Part shown: positions 32,967 through 43,159 of the stretch, one piece after another | How the letters are laid out: the number at the start of each line of letters is the position of its first letter | How positions within the stretch are numbered: the stretch's first letter is position 1 | Source: Prorocentrum cordatum | Taxonomy: Eukaryota; Sar; Dinophyceae; Prorocentrales; Prorocentraceae | DNA: 64,000 bases | Direction of reading: 5' to 3' | Assembly: GCA_963575745.1 (NCBI GenBank) | Contig: CAUYUJ010015731.1 | Span: forward strand, 220,259 to 284,258 | Made by a program: the position numbers and the translations under genes | Notes under the pieces: generated by a model | Databases searched by the model: none | The model's input: only the letters and a program-made list of their open reading frames with translations | Told to the model about the DNA's origin: nothing

Positions 32967-33197
32967 CCCCTAGATGGGGCCGGAGGGGATGGGGTCGGAG
33001 GATCGCGCCGCAATGTCGACGCATCGGCGACGCATCTGCGGCGCGGGTCGGTGTTGGGCCCGAACTTCCTCCGCGCCGACGTCGACGATGCACCGCCGAC
33101 GTCGCGAAGGCGTCGCCGATGCGTGGCCGATGCGCAGCCGATGCGTCGTCGATGCGGCGAAATCCCCGGCCCAATCTCTTCGGGCCTTATCTTGGGG
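32967..33197. mobile_element. TIR element family D, copy 2
   Basis: The left arm CCCCTAGATGGGGCCGGAGG continues into GGGGTCGGAGGATCGCGCCGC. The right arm is the diverged complement (CCCCCAAGATAAGGCCCGAA). The interior has GCATCGGCGACGCATC units. It is the most diverged of the three copies. Confidence 0.75.
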
Positions 33198-33595
33198 GCA
33201 TCCCGCGAGGTGCCGCCGGACCTGCGGGTTGCGTTCAAGGTGCTCTCTCCCTCCTTTCCCCCCCCCCCCCACCCCCCTCATTCGCGCCCTGCTCTGCGTC
33301 CTTTTTCGGGCGCGGGGTCCTTGGGGCCGATGGGGGGGCGCAATGGCGGTCCTTGAATGCAGCGTTTTCCGGCAGCAGCGCGGCGGCCGCCGGGGGCGCG
33401 CCGCCAGGCGGCGGCGCGGCGCCCAAAGGCGCGGCGGCGAAGGCCGCCGCTCTCAGGGCTGCCGCCGCCGCGGCTGGGTCAGGAGCGGCGGCGTGCGCGG
33501 CGGAGGGGCCGGCCGAGAGGCGGGCGCGGTTGGCCCCCGCCGCGGCCGCCCTGCCTGGGCGGCGCCGCCGGGGCGAGGATTTCATCGAGTTGTAG
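33198..33595 (+). other. Ala/Gly-rich open frame ending EDFIEL
   Basis: A plus frame of about 80 codons, very rich in Ala and Gly (GCG/GGC), ending at a TAG after EDFIEL. Probably compositional, though a low-complexity exon cannot be excluded. Confidence 0.3.
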
Positions 33596-33839
33596 TCCAC
33601 GGGCGTGCGCCGCGGATTGTCGCTGAAATGCTCGATTTGCGGTTTCGCCAATATTTGCAATTATGTCAACAACATGTCCGATGATGAGGCTCGGAGGCGG
33701 CGCCTGGAGTGGGCGCGACGCTGCTCGGGCCCAGGGCGGCGCGATGATCGCAGAGACATCGGCGGCGTCTTGCTGCGGTGTATGATTCCTCGAGATTTTC
33801 TTTGCCCTCCTGCTCCTCTTGCTGGTGCTGCTGTCCCTT

Positions 33840-34000
33840 GAGATCCTGGCTTTGCGATTCCTGCGCAGCGGGGGTTTTCGTTCAATTTCGGGCCCCAGGC
33901 CCCTTTAATATCGATCCGGCTCGAAAAATGACGCGCAGAGATGCGGTCTGGGGCTCCGGGCGTGATTTTTTGCGGTGTTGCATTGTTTGGCAATGTCGGA
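33840..34000 (+). repeat. Dispersed repeat I, copy 1
   Basis: Contains GGGCCCCAGGCCCCTTTAAT, ATCGATCCGGC and GCGGTCTGGGGCTCCGGGCG. It matches the minus strand at 40640-40790 over about 130 bp. One frame is conserved between copies: APGPFNIDPARKMTRRDAVW and GSGRDF here, APGPLQIDPARENTGKDGVW and GSGREL there. That could mean a coding origin. Confidence 0.65.
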
Positions 34001-34059
34001 TTTCAGGGTCCTGCGCGTGTTCCCTTGGTTGACGCCGCTCCGCGCGCCCCCGAGCCGCA

Positions 34060-34525
34060 CGGCGTTCACTCACGAGCGGCGCGGCGCGCGCAGTTGCCGC
34101 GGCGTGCGCGTTCGCCATGGCGCGCGCAGGCGTTGCGGGCCAAACATATCCCAGCGTTCCTGGGGCCTGGAATACATCGCAACCTCCTCGCATGTTGAAT
34201 GTGGTACGTTCGGGCCCACGGCGATTTTCCGGAGTTTGGTCCCGTCGGCATTGCTCTCGGGCGCGCGCGAACTTTGCGGCGTGCGCAGGCGCTGCGGTGC
34301 GCAGGGGGTTGTGCAACAGCGGTTGTGGTGCACTCGGGCGCCGTGGCGTTCCCAGATCGCGCGATGTACAGAAGCGTCGCGGTGCACGCGGTTGTTATGG
34401 TGTACGCAGTCGCCGCGGCGCGCGCAGGTGTGATTTCTGCAGCAGCCCTGGCGCGCAATGACATTGTGCACAGCCCGCGCTGTGCGCGCGTGCGTTGCGG
34501 GCTTGGGCGGCAATGATACGTAGAC
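34060..34525 (+). repeat. Minisatellite composite, second copy
   Basis: Degenerate GTGCGCAGGCG/GTGTACGCAGTCG units flank a unique segment (34140-34250) with CCAGCGTTCCTGGGGCC and TTTTCCGGAGTTTGGTCCCG. Same organisation as 29050-29760 but higher in GC. Confidence 0.6.
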
Positions 34526-34679
34526 GACGGCGACGACGACGACGACGTAGTCGGCGCGCCTCAGGGGGTGCGCGCCGCGGCCCCAGTTGCTGCGACCCCC
34601 CCGCGCCCCCCCCGGGGAACGTGCGTTATCCCCCAGAATTGAAAAAGTAGTCTGCGCGCGTCTGCTTGTGAGCTTGTGT
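34526..34679. other. CGACGACG array and link to the TG array
   Basis: (GAC)n at 34522-34550. GAACGTGCGTTATCCCCC at about 34617 is the reverse-complement partner of the motif at 29069. Confidence 0.4.
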
Positions 34680-34702
34680 TTGTGATTGTGTGTGTGTGTT
34701 TG

Positions 34703-34776
<74 letters not shown>

Positions 34777-34800
34777 TGTGTGTGTGTGTGTGTGCGCGTG
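34680..34800 (+). repeat. (TG)n with (CGTG)n
   Basis: A CGTGCGTG block (34700-34742), then TG dinucleotides. Confidence 0.95.
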
Positions 34801-35034
34801 TTTTCTGTTCGGTGCCTTGCCTTCGTCTCCGCGTCGACGTGGCGCCGGGGCCGCACTGTCCTCCTTGCTTCTCCTCTGCGTCTTTCGGTCGTCCCCCGTG
34901 CGGTTCGCGCTTTATGGCCGCCCGCGCTGGCGCGCGCGGCCTCGCACTGGCTGGCGCTATCGCCTGTCGCTCTGTTCGCAGCCGCGTGCTGCCATCCTGG
35001 TTTCGCCCGTCCTTGTCGCCTTTCGTCATTCGGG
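34801..35034. other. Unassigned sequence
   Basis: Nothing recognised. Confidence 0.3.
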
Positions 35035-35228
35035 AGGAAGACGAGGAGGAGGAGCGGGAAGCGGAGGAGGAGGAGGAGGAGGCGGAGGAGGAGGAGGAGG
35101 AGGCGGAGGAGGAGGAGGAGGAGGGGGGGGAGGAGGAGGGGGGAGGAAGAGCAGGAGGAGGAGGAGGAGGGCGAAGGGGAGGAAAGGGACGGGAAGGAAG
35201 GGGAGGAAAAGGAGGAAGCGGAGGAGTC
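35035..35228 (+). repeat. (GGA)n purine array
   Basis: GGA/GCGGA triplets over about 190 bp. Confidence 0.9.
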
Positions 35229-35428
35229 CTACTGTGCCTCGGGTTGGCCCGGGCTTGTGCCCTGCCACCCTCTGCGCCCCCGTTGCTCGCGCCCTGGTAT
35301 GCGTATGGATCGGTCGATCCAATGTGGATCTCTGCGCGCTCTGAGCGGCCCGTCGCGCGCGCGCGCGCGCCCGCCCGTTCAGTGACTTTCTCCGCTTCGA
35401 CGCCGCGCGCGAGACCGCGACCGCCAAA

Positions 35429-35429
<1 letters not shown>

Positions 35430-35509
<80 letters not shown>

Positions 35510-35735
35510 TGCGTGCGTGTGTGTGTGTGTGCTGTGTCTGTGTCTGTGTCTGTGTCTGTGTCTGTGTCTGTGTCTGTGTCTGTGTCTGTGTCTGTGTCTG
35601 TGTCTGTGTCTGTGTCTGTGTCTGTGTCTGTGTCTGTGTCTGTGTCTGTGTCTGTGTCTGTGTCTGTGTCTGTCTGTGTTTGTGTCTGTGTCTGTGTCTG
35701 TCGGTGTGTGTATGTTTCTTTGTGTGTGTGCCTGC
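35430..35735 (+). repeat. (TG)n then (TGTGTC)n
   Basis: TG dinucleotides at 35430-35530, with CGTG islands, then about 29 near-perfect TGTGTC hexamers to about 35705. Confidence 0.97.
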
Positions 35736-37350
35736 GTTGTTGCGTCCAGAGCCGACCCAAGAACTCCGCGCGCACCTCCGACGCATCATGTTCGCCGTTC
35801 TCGTTGTTGACGATTCGCGGCGCAGTATAACATCAAATGCGATGCAGTGCGACGCGGTGAAACATCCTTTCCGTCTCAGACCCCGAGCTGCGGCGAACAA
35901 ATTTGTTCGTCGGAGGGTGGTGCTACAGGTTCAACCTGATGTATTGTAATGGTCAGGCGGGGGGCGGACGTTGTTGATGTCGACTGAGTTGGTGCTTGCC
36001 CCGCCCGTGCGGGCTCTTTCCTATTTATCCCAGGTTCCCTGTAACACATGACGCCCCACGATCTCAGGTTCTTCCATGGTTCCTTCACTCTTCTGCTGGC
36101 GTTTTGCCCACTCCCCGTCGTTTGGAGCGGTCGTCGTCGTCCTCCTCTTCGTTCCCTCCTGGGGCCTCTTCCTCCTCATCTTTTACTTCACTATTCTTCT
36201 TCAGTTTGTCATCATCCTCCCGTGATACTTCTCCTTCACCTCCCTCCTGTTCCTCGTGGCAATGATGAATGGCGTTCGCGCTGCAGCGTCTGCCTCAACT
36301 TTTCGGATCGGCGTCTTGCTCCCGTCGTGCAGAAGTGCGGCCCCCCCCCCCCCCGCGCGGGCCATTTTTTCTGGACCCGAGTCCCTTTTCATCGTTGTCG
36401 CCCCCCCTCCTCCTTCTCCGCCTTGCCCTGGTCCCACTTCCCCTGCCGCTCCTTCCGCTCGACTCCAGTTCCTGCTGCTGCTGTTCGCCCTCGGCCTCCT
36501 CCATCATCATCATCATCATCGTTCTCCTCTCCTCCTGCTCATCCTCCTGCTCACTCGCCACCTCCTTCTCCTCTGTTCTCGCAGTTCCGTGTCTCTGATT
36601 CCGCATCACAAGACGAGGTCTTTGATGGAGTTCCAGGTGGCCTACCACACGCGGCCGCGGGGGGGAACAAACATCAGCGCAACGGGAAAGGATGAGTGGG
36701 ATGGGTAGGATGTCAGATATGCCGCGAGCGCACTTGGCTTGTCTCTCTCCTCTCTCCCTCCTCCACCTCTACCTCTTGCTCGTCTTCGTCGTCGCCCTCC
36801 GTGTTCTTCCACCTCCTGCTCTGGCCCCAGGGTAGACAATCGCCAACCAATCATCTCCAACCCCCGCGGGTAAAGCTGCCGTGTCCCCCGCGGCACAAAG
36901 ATGTGTCCACCTTTCTTGCTGAATCGCCGTCCTTCCTCGCCGCACCGCAATACGCATCGGGAGGTCGCGCCAGGCTTTCGCCAGAGGTGGGTATTGCAGC
37001 TGAGATATCGAGAGCACCCGAGCCCCCCCTGCAGGAGGGACGGGCTTCTAAGGTTATGATGTTTTAGCCTTGGTCGCCCAAAAAAAAATCGAGCACCAAG
37101 AATGTGCCGAAACTTCAGGGTTTTCACGTGTCGGGCCCTGTGAGGCGATATTCGTTCGACACTGTCTCGATACTTCTCTGGGTGCTCGAATTTATTTCCG
37201 GGATTTGGTCTTCAAGTGCGCTGGGAGCAACATGATTCTAAGGAAGGCCGGGGCGGCCTGCTGAGGAAGCCCTTGCCTCCTCAGCAGGCCGCCCTTCCCG
37301 CGCCCCCCCCCAGCCAGAGCGCGTCGCCAAACACCGCACCTGGAGGACGG
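35736..37350. other. Unassigned, CT-rich in the middle
   Basis: 36110-36600 is pyrimidine-rich with CTCCTC and CATCATCAT patches. 37245-37320 holds an inverted pair around CTGCTGAGG and CCTCAGCAGG (a GGCGGCCTGCTGAGGAAG hairpin). No exon supported. Confidence 0.35.
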
Positions 37351-37520
37351 CGTTCTCTCACCGATGCGCCACGATTGCGAAGGCCTTACGGCTGGTGCCG
37401 CCGACCCTGAAGGGAGACGACGAGGTCGACGACGACGTTCTTTCACCGATGCGCCACGATTGCGAAGGCCTTACGGCCGGTGCCGCCGACACTGAAGGGA
37501 GACGACGAGGGCGACGACGA
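37351..37520 (+). repeat. 85-bp tandem duplication
   Basis: Two copies of an 85-bp unit starting CGTTCT(C/T)TCACCGATGCGC (37351 and 37436), about 90 percent alike. It includes CCTGAAGGGAGACGACGAGG-like sequence. Confidence 0.85.
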
Positions 37521-37801
37521 CAACGGCGGCGGCGGCAACGACGACAACGGGGACGTGTGCTGGAGTCCCCAGGGATGGTTCTTGGGGTCTCTTCGGAAGT
37601 CTCTCGGGGGCCTCAGAGGAGGAGTTTTGGGGCCTCTTGGGAGCCTCTCGGGGGCCTCTTGGGACATTTGCCTGCAACGTGGAGCCCCCCGGACCTCTCG
37701 ACACCCCGTCCCAGCTTCTCCAGGACGGTGTTTTTTGTCACCGCCTTGGGGCCCGACGAGCTGGCCTCAGGGGAGGCCCAATCCACGGTGACAAGCCTGC
37801 C
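37521..37801 (+). repeat. Degenerate minisatellite, unit like GGGGCCTCTTGGGA
   Basis: 37570-37670 has about seven imperfect units (GGGGTCTCTTCGGA, GGGGCCTCTTGGGA, GAGCCTCTCGGGG). The rest is unassigned. Confidence 0.55.
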
Positions 37802-37809
37802 GTCTGGGC

Positions 37810-37999
37810 TTAAGTCGGGCCTGTCCCCCTACAGGGGGATTTTCGATAAAAATTAAAATGCCCCCAAAATGCCCCAAGAAGGTAAAAAAATACTCAAACA
37901 ATAGTCCCCAGACTATTTTTGGACTATTTTCTGATTATTTTCGGGGTATTCTTTATTGTTCGTCGAAAATCCCCCTGTAGGGGGACAGGCCCGACTTGA
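37810..37999 (+). mobile_element. TIR element family A, copy 3
   Basis: 190 bp. Ends TTAAGTCGGGCCTGTCCCCC and the complement of TCAAGTCGGGCC. Target duplication GTCTGGGC (37802-37809) and GTCTAGGC (38000-38007). Confidence 0.93.
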
Positions 38000-38161
38000 G
38001 TCTAGGCTCTGTCGTGACGCTTCGATCCTCGGCCTCCAGAGCAATCGGCCCCTGCGCCCGTCCAGGCGTGCGCTCCGACGCGCACCCCCGAGGCGGATCC
38101 GGCCGCGCCGACGAAAAGCCTCCCGGAGGCACAGCATGGGCGAAGCACGTGCAACATACAC

Positions 38162-38317
38162 TGAAGTCGGGCCTGTCCCTCTACAGGGGGGGTATTCAAG
38201 AATGGTTTTTAAGATAGTACGGGTATTATTGTTAGAGCATCTGTTTGACTATTCTTGAGCACTGTTCGATGATTCTGTTGTCCAAAATGCCCCTTTAGGG
38301 GGACAGGCCCGACCTAC
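38162..38317 (+). mobile_element. TIR element family A, copy 4
   Basis: 156 bp, only 162 bp from copy 3 and in the same orientation. Target duplication ACATACAC (38154-38161) and AGATACAC (38318-38325). Confidence 0.92.
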
Positions 38318-38325
38318 AGATACAC

Positions 38326-39155
38326 TGATCCTCGAACCGGGACCTCGCCCTCGGACCTGTTTCTCCGGAGGCCTCCAACGGTCTCCGGCCTCCGTGGAGG
38401 CGTCCGGGGGCCTCTCCCGTGAACGTCCAGAGGGCCGCTGGCGGCCCAGGCGGCCTCCGTCCTCGTCGCTCCCTCGCGGGACGACGACGACCAGCCCCGC
38501 CCCATGCGCCCTCGCGGCTCGATGGCCGGGGCCAACGTCGACCGCCGTCGGAGGCCTGGGAATGGGCTCCACCGCCAACACGCGGGCACGACTCGATTGG
38601 GGGAAGGTGGCCCGAGAACTCGGCGTTGGTGGTGGTATTTCGGCCACCTGGGAAGCCAAAATATGACCACCGTCACCGAGATCGGGAGCACCTTCCCTCG
38701 GTGGAGGCGCACCGCCGAGATTGGCGTTGGCGTCAACCTCCAGGCCCACCGGACCCCTCCTGGGGTGCATGTCGACCAGAGTTCCGAGGCAGATCTGACC
38801 GCGGCGACGAGGAAGCTCCCAGAGGCTCAGCGCAGCTCCCCAAACTCGGGAGGGGGGGGAAGAGAGAGGTCCAGTGGCAGGCCGCCGCTGGGAGCCCGTG
38901 AGCGCCCCACAGGGAGCCCCACCGAAGGCCCAGATGCCAGCGTTCGCACGCGCCCACCGCACGCTGCTCCCCCGTTTTCCGCCAGAAGACGGTGCGTCTT
39001 GCAAAGCCGGCGCTCCAGGGGTGCGCTCCGGCCCGAGCGGAACAGCGGGAAACCGACCCCCAGCATTCTTGCTTTCATACGTCGACGTTTGGCAAGTGTG
39101 GCGAATGTGCGTGAGAGTAGGCGCCCTGTAATTTGGTCCAAAGTTCCAAAGTTCC
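38326..39155. other. Unassigned sequence
   Basis: GC-rich with long frames on both strands. No motif, exon or repeat that I trust. Confidence 0.3.
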
Positions 39156-39156
39156 G

Positions 39157-39237
<81 letters not shown>

Positions 39238-39448
39238 GCATCAGCATCAGCATCAGCATCAGCATCAGCATCATCATCATCAGCATCATCAGCATCAGCA
39301 TCATCAGCATCGGCATCAGCATCAGCATCAGCATCAGCATCAGCATCAGCATCAGCATCAGCATCAGCATCAGCATCAGCATCAGCATCAGCATCAGCAT
39401 CCTCCTCCTCATCATCATCATCCTCCTCCTCCTCATCATCATCATGAT
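39156..39448 (+). repeat. (CAT)n then (CAGCAT)n array
   Basis: CAT triplets at 39158-39235, then CAGCAT hexamers to about 39400, then mixed CTC and ATC. Confidence 0.95.
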
Positions 39449-39689
39449 CATCTACTTGGCCATTAATCAATGTTCCTGTAACGTGGTGTAGGCGCCCCGT
39501 AACTTGGCCATTGCCGTCTACTTGGTCCAAAGTTCCTCATGTGGGGGGCGGGGGGCGCTTGTCGCGCGCTCGGGAGCTTCGGGGCGGAGCCGGCCGCGGC
39601 GACCGGATAGAAGCCCCCGAGGGGGGCCCAGCGGAGCTCCCCGTGCAATCGATCTTGGGCAATCGTCAAACGACGCGAAGATCGGGACA
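39449..39689. other. Unassigned sequence
   Basis: GTAACTTGGCCATT/GGCGCCCTGTAATTTGG words resemble each other at 39120 and 39490, bracketing the CAT array; possibly a duplicated flank. Confidence 0.35.
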
Positions 39690-39835
39690 ACATCGGATCG
39701 GGATAACTCGAAATCTCTGAGAATCGGCGGGTTTGGAGGATGTATTGGGCGCCGCGGCCGCTCCAGAGCGTTCTGGAACGCTCTGAGAGCGCTCCGGAAC
39801 GCTCTGGAGCGATCTATCCCGATCCTAGCCCTGTT
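39690..39835 (+). repeat. Dispersed repeat J, copy 2
   Basis: GGAGGATGTATTGGGCGCCG, then GCTCCAGAGCGTTCTGGAAC and GCTCTGAGAGCGCTCCGG. Reverse-complement match to 27345-27520. Rich in nested AGCGTTCTGGAACGCT palindromes. Confidence 0.65.
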
Positions 39836-40010
39836 TTAAATCGTGTTGCAAATGTGTTGCGCCTGAGAGTTGCGTTGCATCGTCTCGTAGCGAATTGCAG
39901 CACGCGAAGATCCAGCAATACGCTTGCGCACCGGACGGCGTTGCACGCCCCAGATGTCTTGCAACCCTAGAATCTGTTGCACCACATCTGTTGCAACACC
40001 CCCTTTTCGC
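39836..40010 (+). repeat. TTGCA/GTTGC short-spaced repeat
   Basis: At least eight TTGCA or GTTGC words at irregular 12-25 bp spacing. Resembles 15990-16100. Confidence 0.5.
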
Positions 40011-40639
40011 TGAACCCATTATTGGGTCAACCAAAACCGCGAATCCGCGGGATCGCGCCCCAGAGCCCAGATACGGATACGGATGCGGATCTGTTCGCCG
40101 CTCGTGATCTCGGGGGTCGCGGGCGGGGCCAAAAGCCCCAGCGGGCGGGCCGCCGCCGACGGTCGCACCGCACGCGACGACGGGGCGGGCCGCGCACCAG
40201 AAGAGTCCCCCTGCCCCGGGGCCGTCTTGGCGCGCGGCCGAGGCGAGGCTCAGAAGGAGACCCCCGGCGCTAGCGGGCCTCCTCCTCCTCCTCCTCCTCC
40301 TCCTCCTCCTCGTGACGGGGGGCCTGCGTGGCGTCGTAGGACTTCTTGGGTCTCGTACTTGATGTTGTCCTTCATGGTGTGGTGCACGCCCTCCGCCTGC
40401 CCTCCGCCCGCCCTCCGACCTGAGCGGAGGCGCGGGACGCGCGGCGGCGCCGCCTCGTGGCCAGGCGCGAACAGACGTCCCCGCCAGGGTGCGTTCGCTC
40501 CTCGTGACGGGGGGGGGGCATTGGCAATGTCGCGATTCGCGCTGGCGCCGTCCGAGGGATGTCTGGGATTGGCGGATCCCCACACGGCGCCAGCGCGCAT
40601 CGTAAGGTTACCAGAGGGGGCCTGGAGATCCGACGTCGT
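40011..40639. other. Unassigned, with a short CTC array
   Basis: (CTC)n at 40280-40310. GC-rich. No exon supported. Confidence 0.3.
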
Positions 40640-40790
40640 ATAGATATATGGCAGCAGCGTGCAACTCCCGACCAGAGCCCCAGACCCCATCTTTTCCTGT
40701 ATTCTCTCGTGCCGGATCGATCTGTAAGGGTCCCGGGGCCCAAATCTGGGCAAAAACGTCTGGCTCGGATCTCATGGGGGGGGAGGGGCG
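40640..40790 (-). repeat. Dispersed repeat I, copy 2
   Basis: The minus strand matches 33840-34000, including GATCGATCCGGCACGAGAG and GGGGTCTGGGGCTCTGG. One frame keeps the peptide spacing APGPxxIDPAR-x5-DxVWGSGR. Confidence 0.65.
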
Positions 40791-40910
40791 GGGCTGGTTC
40801 TGACAGACGCTATCGCTGACAGTGCAGCAATGGGCCCCAGCCTCGACCCGGTCATGCCATGTCTTGCTTTCTCCAATGCGGGGTCCGCAGGTTGGCTCTT
40901 CACCCCGAGT

Positions 40911-41125
40911 TGTCTTTGGACGGCCCTGGGGCCCGGCAGGGGCCCCCCAGGGGCCGCAGATCACGAGCAGCCTCCGTCCCGAGTTCTTCCAGAAGGCGCA
41001 CGCCTGGGTGCCCGAGCTGTCTTTGGACGGCTCTGGGGCCCGGCAGGGGCCTCCAGAGAGGCCGAGCACATTGCGAGCAGCCTCCGCCCTGAGTTCTTCC
41101 AGCAGTCGCGCCGCCCGCGCCGCGC
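40911..41125 (+). repeat. 107-bp tandem duplication
   Basis: Two copies (starting at 40911 and 41018) of a unit beginning TGTCTTTGGACGGC(C/T)CTGG and containing AGCAGCCTCCG and GAGTTCTTCCAG. About 85 percent alike. Confidence 0.85.
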
Positions 41126-41440
41126 GGCGCCGGAGGCCTGGGCCGGGGGCTGGGCTGATTGGCAGCAAAAGGACCCTGAACCCTGTGGGAGAGGGATCTC
41201 AGGCAGGATGGCCAGGAGCACCGGGGATGGGGGGTCTCTTCTGCAGATGCATCGGGCCAGACCGCCCTGACCGCTTATCCCTGAGGATTTTTTCTTTACA
41301 TTGGATTTTAATGATGATTCATTTATGAATAAATTTACGCATGAACTCATCGTTGTGTTTAACACTAAATCCCTGTATTTTTGATACGTAAACCGGCACT
41401 GCATGTTCTTAACTAGGGTCAGGGGTTCTTTTTCTATATT
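41126..41440. other. Unassigned, AT-richer stretch
   Basis: 41285-41435 is markedly AT-rich compared with the surroundings, but I see no element ends or genes in it. Confidence 0.3.
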
Positions 41441-41643
41441 CGGGGAATCGTAAGACCCGAGAAAGCTGGAACTCTGGTTGGCCGACTTTTTTGACGAGCG
41501 CATCCGCTTTTTTGACGGTCCTGTTTTCATGGGATGTCTGCCGCAGGAGCCCGCGTCCAATTTCAGACTGGGTCTCGTCATTTTTGTGGTGCCCCCCGCC
41601 GGGCCAGCCCGAGTTCCCCGTACCCGAGTCTTGCGCCTCCCCG
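41441..41643. mobile_element. TIR element family C, copy 2
   Basis: 203 bp. Left end CGGGGAATCGTAAGACCCGA, right end the complement of CGGGGAGGCGCAAGACTCGG. Flanks CTATATT and ATATATC may be a 5-bp TATAT duplication. Internal motifs are collinear with copy 1. Confidence 0.87.
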
Positions 41644-41814
41644 ATATATCGTCAACGCTGGGCCTCCGACCCCTGCCCGCCGAGATGGCCCTCCTCGGCG
41701 CGGCGGCCGCCGCGGCGCAGCGCCGCCCGCCGCCGCCGCCGCCGGGGCCGCCCGCGCGGCACGGCACGCCGCGCGCCGCCGCGCCCGGCGCGGGGCCGCC
41801 GCGGGCGCTCCCCG
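41644..41814. other. GCC-rich spacer
   Basis: CCGCCGCCGCCG-type, extremely GC-rich sequence between two elements. Confidence 0.5.
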
Positions 41815-42010
41815 CCGCGCCCTCGTCGACATGTTCCCCCCACAGGGAGATCTTCGACGACAAATAAAAAACCAAAGAAAATAGTCGAAGAATAAGCAAC
41901 AAAAATAGTCCGGGGACTACTTTTTGAGCACTTTCTGCCCATTTTGGTGTATTCGTTGAGATATGTTCTTATTTTTCGTCGGCAATCTCCCTGTAGGGGG
42001 ACTCGCCGGC
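41815..42010 (+). mobile_element. TIR element family A, decayed copy
   Basis: Left TIR remnant TTCCCCCCACAGGGAGATC, right remnant ATCTCCCTGTAGGGGGACTC, with the usual TTTTTCGTCG next to the right TIR and an AT-rich interior. The outermost TIR bases and the target duplication have decayed. Confidence 0.7.
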
Positions 42011-42406
42011 TACGCGCAGGAGTGGCCCTTCGCCAGAGGGACCTGTGGTGGGGGCCCACAGGGGTGGCCCCAGCACTGGCCTCCTCTTCCCCCTCCTCCT
42101 CCTCTTCCTCCTCCTCCTCCCTCCTCCTCCTCCTCCTCCTCCTCCTCCTCCTCCTCCCCTCCTCCTCCTCCTCCTCCTCCTCCACCCCTCCTTCCCCCCT
42201 TCTCCTCCTCCTCTCCTCCTCCTCCTCCTCCTCCTCCTCTTCCTCCTCCTCCCCCTCCTCCTCCTCCTCCTCCTCCTCCTCCTCCTCCTCCTCCTCCTCC
42301 TCCTCCTCCTCCTCATTCTCCTCCTCCTCCTTGGGCGTGGGGCCTCCGCGGTCCCCTAATGCCGCGCACCAGAGGTCACTCTTGCCCGCAGAGTCACTCT
42401 TGCGTG
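42011..42406. mobile_element. TIR element family F, copy 2, expanded by a CTC array
   Basis: Left end AGGAGTGGCCCTTCGCCAGA, then GGGACCTGTGGTG. The right end is the complement of CACGCAAGAGTGACTCTGCG, then AGAGTGACCTCTGGTGCGCGG. A (CTC)n array of about 255 bp (42080-42335) sits between the arms where copy 1 has only about 80 bp of unique DNA. Confidence 0.75.
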
Positions 42407-42539
42407 TGGTCGATCTCGCCCTCTCTCCGCTCTCTCTCTCTATCTCTCTCTCGCTCTCTCCCCACACGGCTGGCGTGGCAAAGATAGCGTTCGGTGCGGC
42501 GCCGCTGGCCCGCTTGCTGCACGCTGTCCCTCGCCTCTT

Positions 42540-42653
42540 GGCATCGCTCGGGCGTGTGCAGTTTTCTCGGGGGAGCATGTTGGATCATCGTGCGAGAAAT
42601 TAACGCACGACACCGAACAATTGACGTGGAATGGACGTCGGCAGGGGGATGGC
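42540..42653. mobile_element. TIR element family B, diverged copy
   Basis: Left end GGCATCGCTCGGGCGTGTGC. The right end GGAATGGACGTCGGCAGGGG, then GATGGC, is interrupted compared with the three good copies. 114 bp. Confidence 0.7.
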
Positions 42654-43159
42654 AGGGCCCTCCCAGGGGGATCGCCCCACAGGGATCGCGCGCACGGAGG
42701 AAGCCGTCCTCTTACAGTGCGCCTTTCGGAGGCAGGTGTTGCACGCTATCTTTGCCACGCCAACCGTATGAGGAAGATCTTGGAGGCCTCGCGCGGCAAC
42801 TTGAGAGCCACTTTACGTCGGATCCACGCCAGATTCACATGTGGTTCACGCCGGGTTCACGCCAGATTCGCGCCGGACCTTCGCCGGACCTTACGGCGGA
42901 GCACTGCCGCGCGAGCGTCGTCCCATGTTTGACGGGGCGGACGAGTGGACTACATAATTCAATCAGTGTGCGCTCTCTCCGTGAGAATAATCCTGGGAGG
43001 CCTCTCTCGGCGCGCAGTACTTGTATGACGGCGGGGTTTGAGTTCAGGAGTGTGCCCTGGAGGCTTCAGACCCTGCTGGATTCCTTATCTGATGAGGGCA
43101 TGGCCAATCCACGATTGGAGTTCGACGGGCACCACGACACTTGGTTCCCCGTCGTCGTC
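42654..43159. other. Unassigned, small TTCACGCCGG repeat
   Basis: 42830-42900 repeats CACGCCAGATTCAC/CACGCCGGGTTCAC/CGCCGGACCTT words. One plus frame reads RLSEAGVARYLCHANRMRK, perhaps a coding scrap. Confidence 0.3.

Noticed and set aside
30940-33174. 744-residue minus-strand frame
   Set aside because: It runs through the N gap and the AGT/ACT arrays, so it cannot be one protein.
33357-33626. Arg/Ala/Pro-rich frames
   Set aside because: High-GC by-products open on both strands, with no motif or splice evidence.
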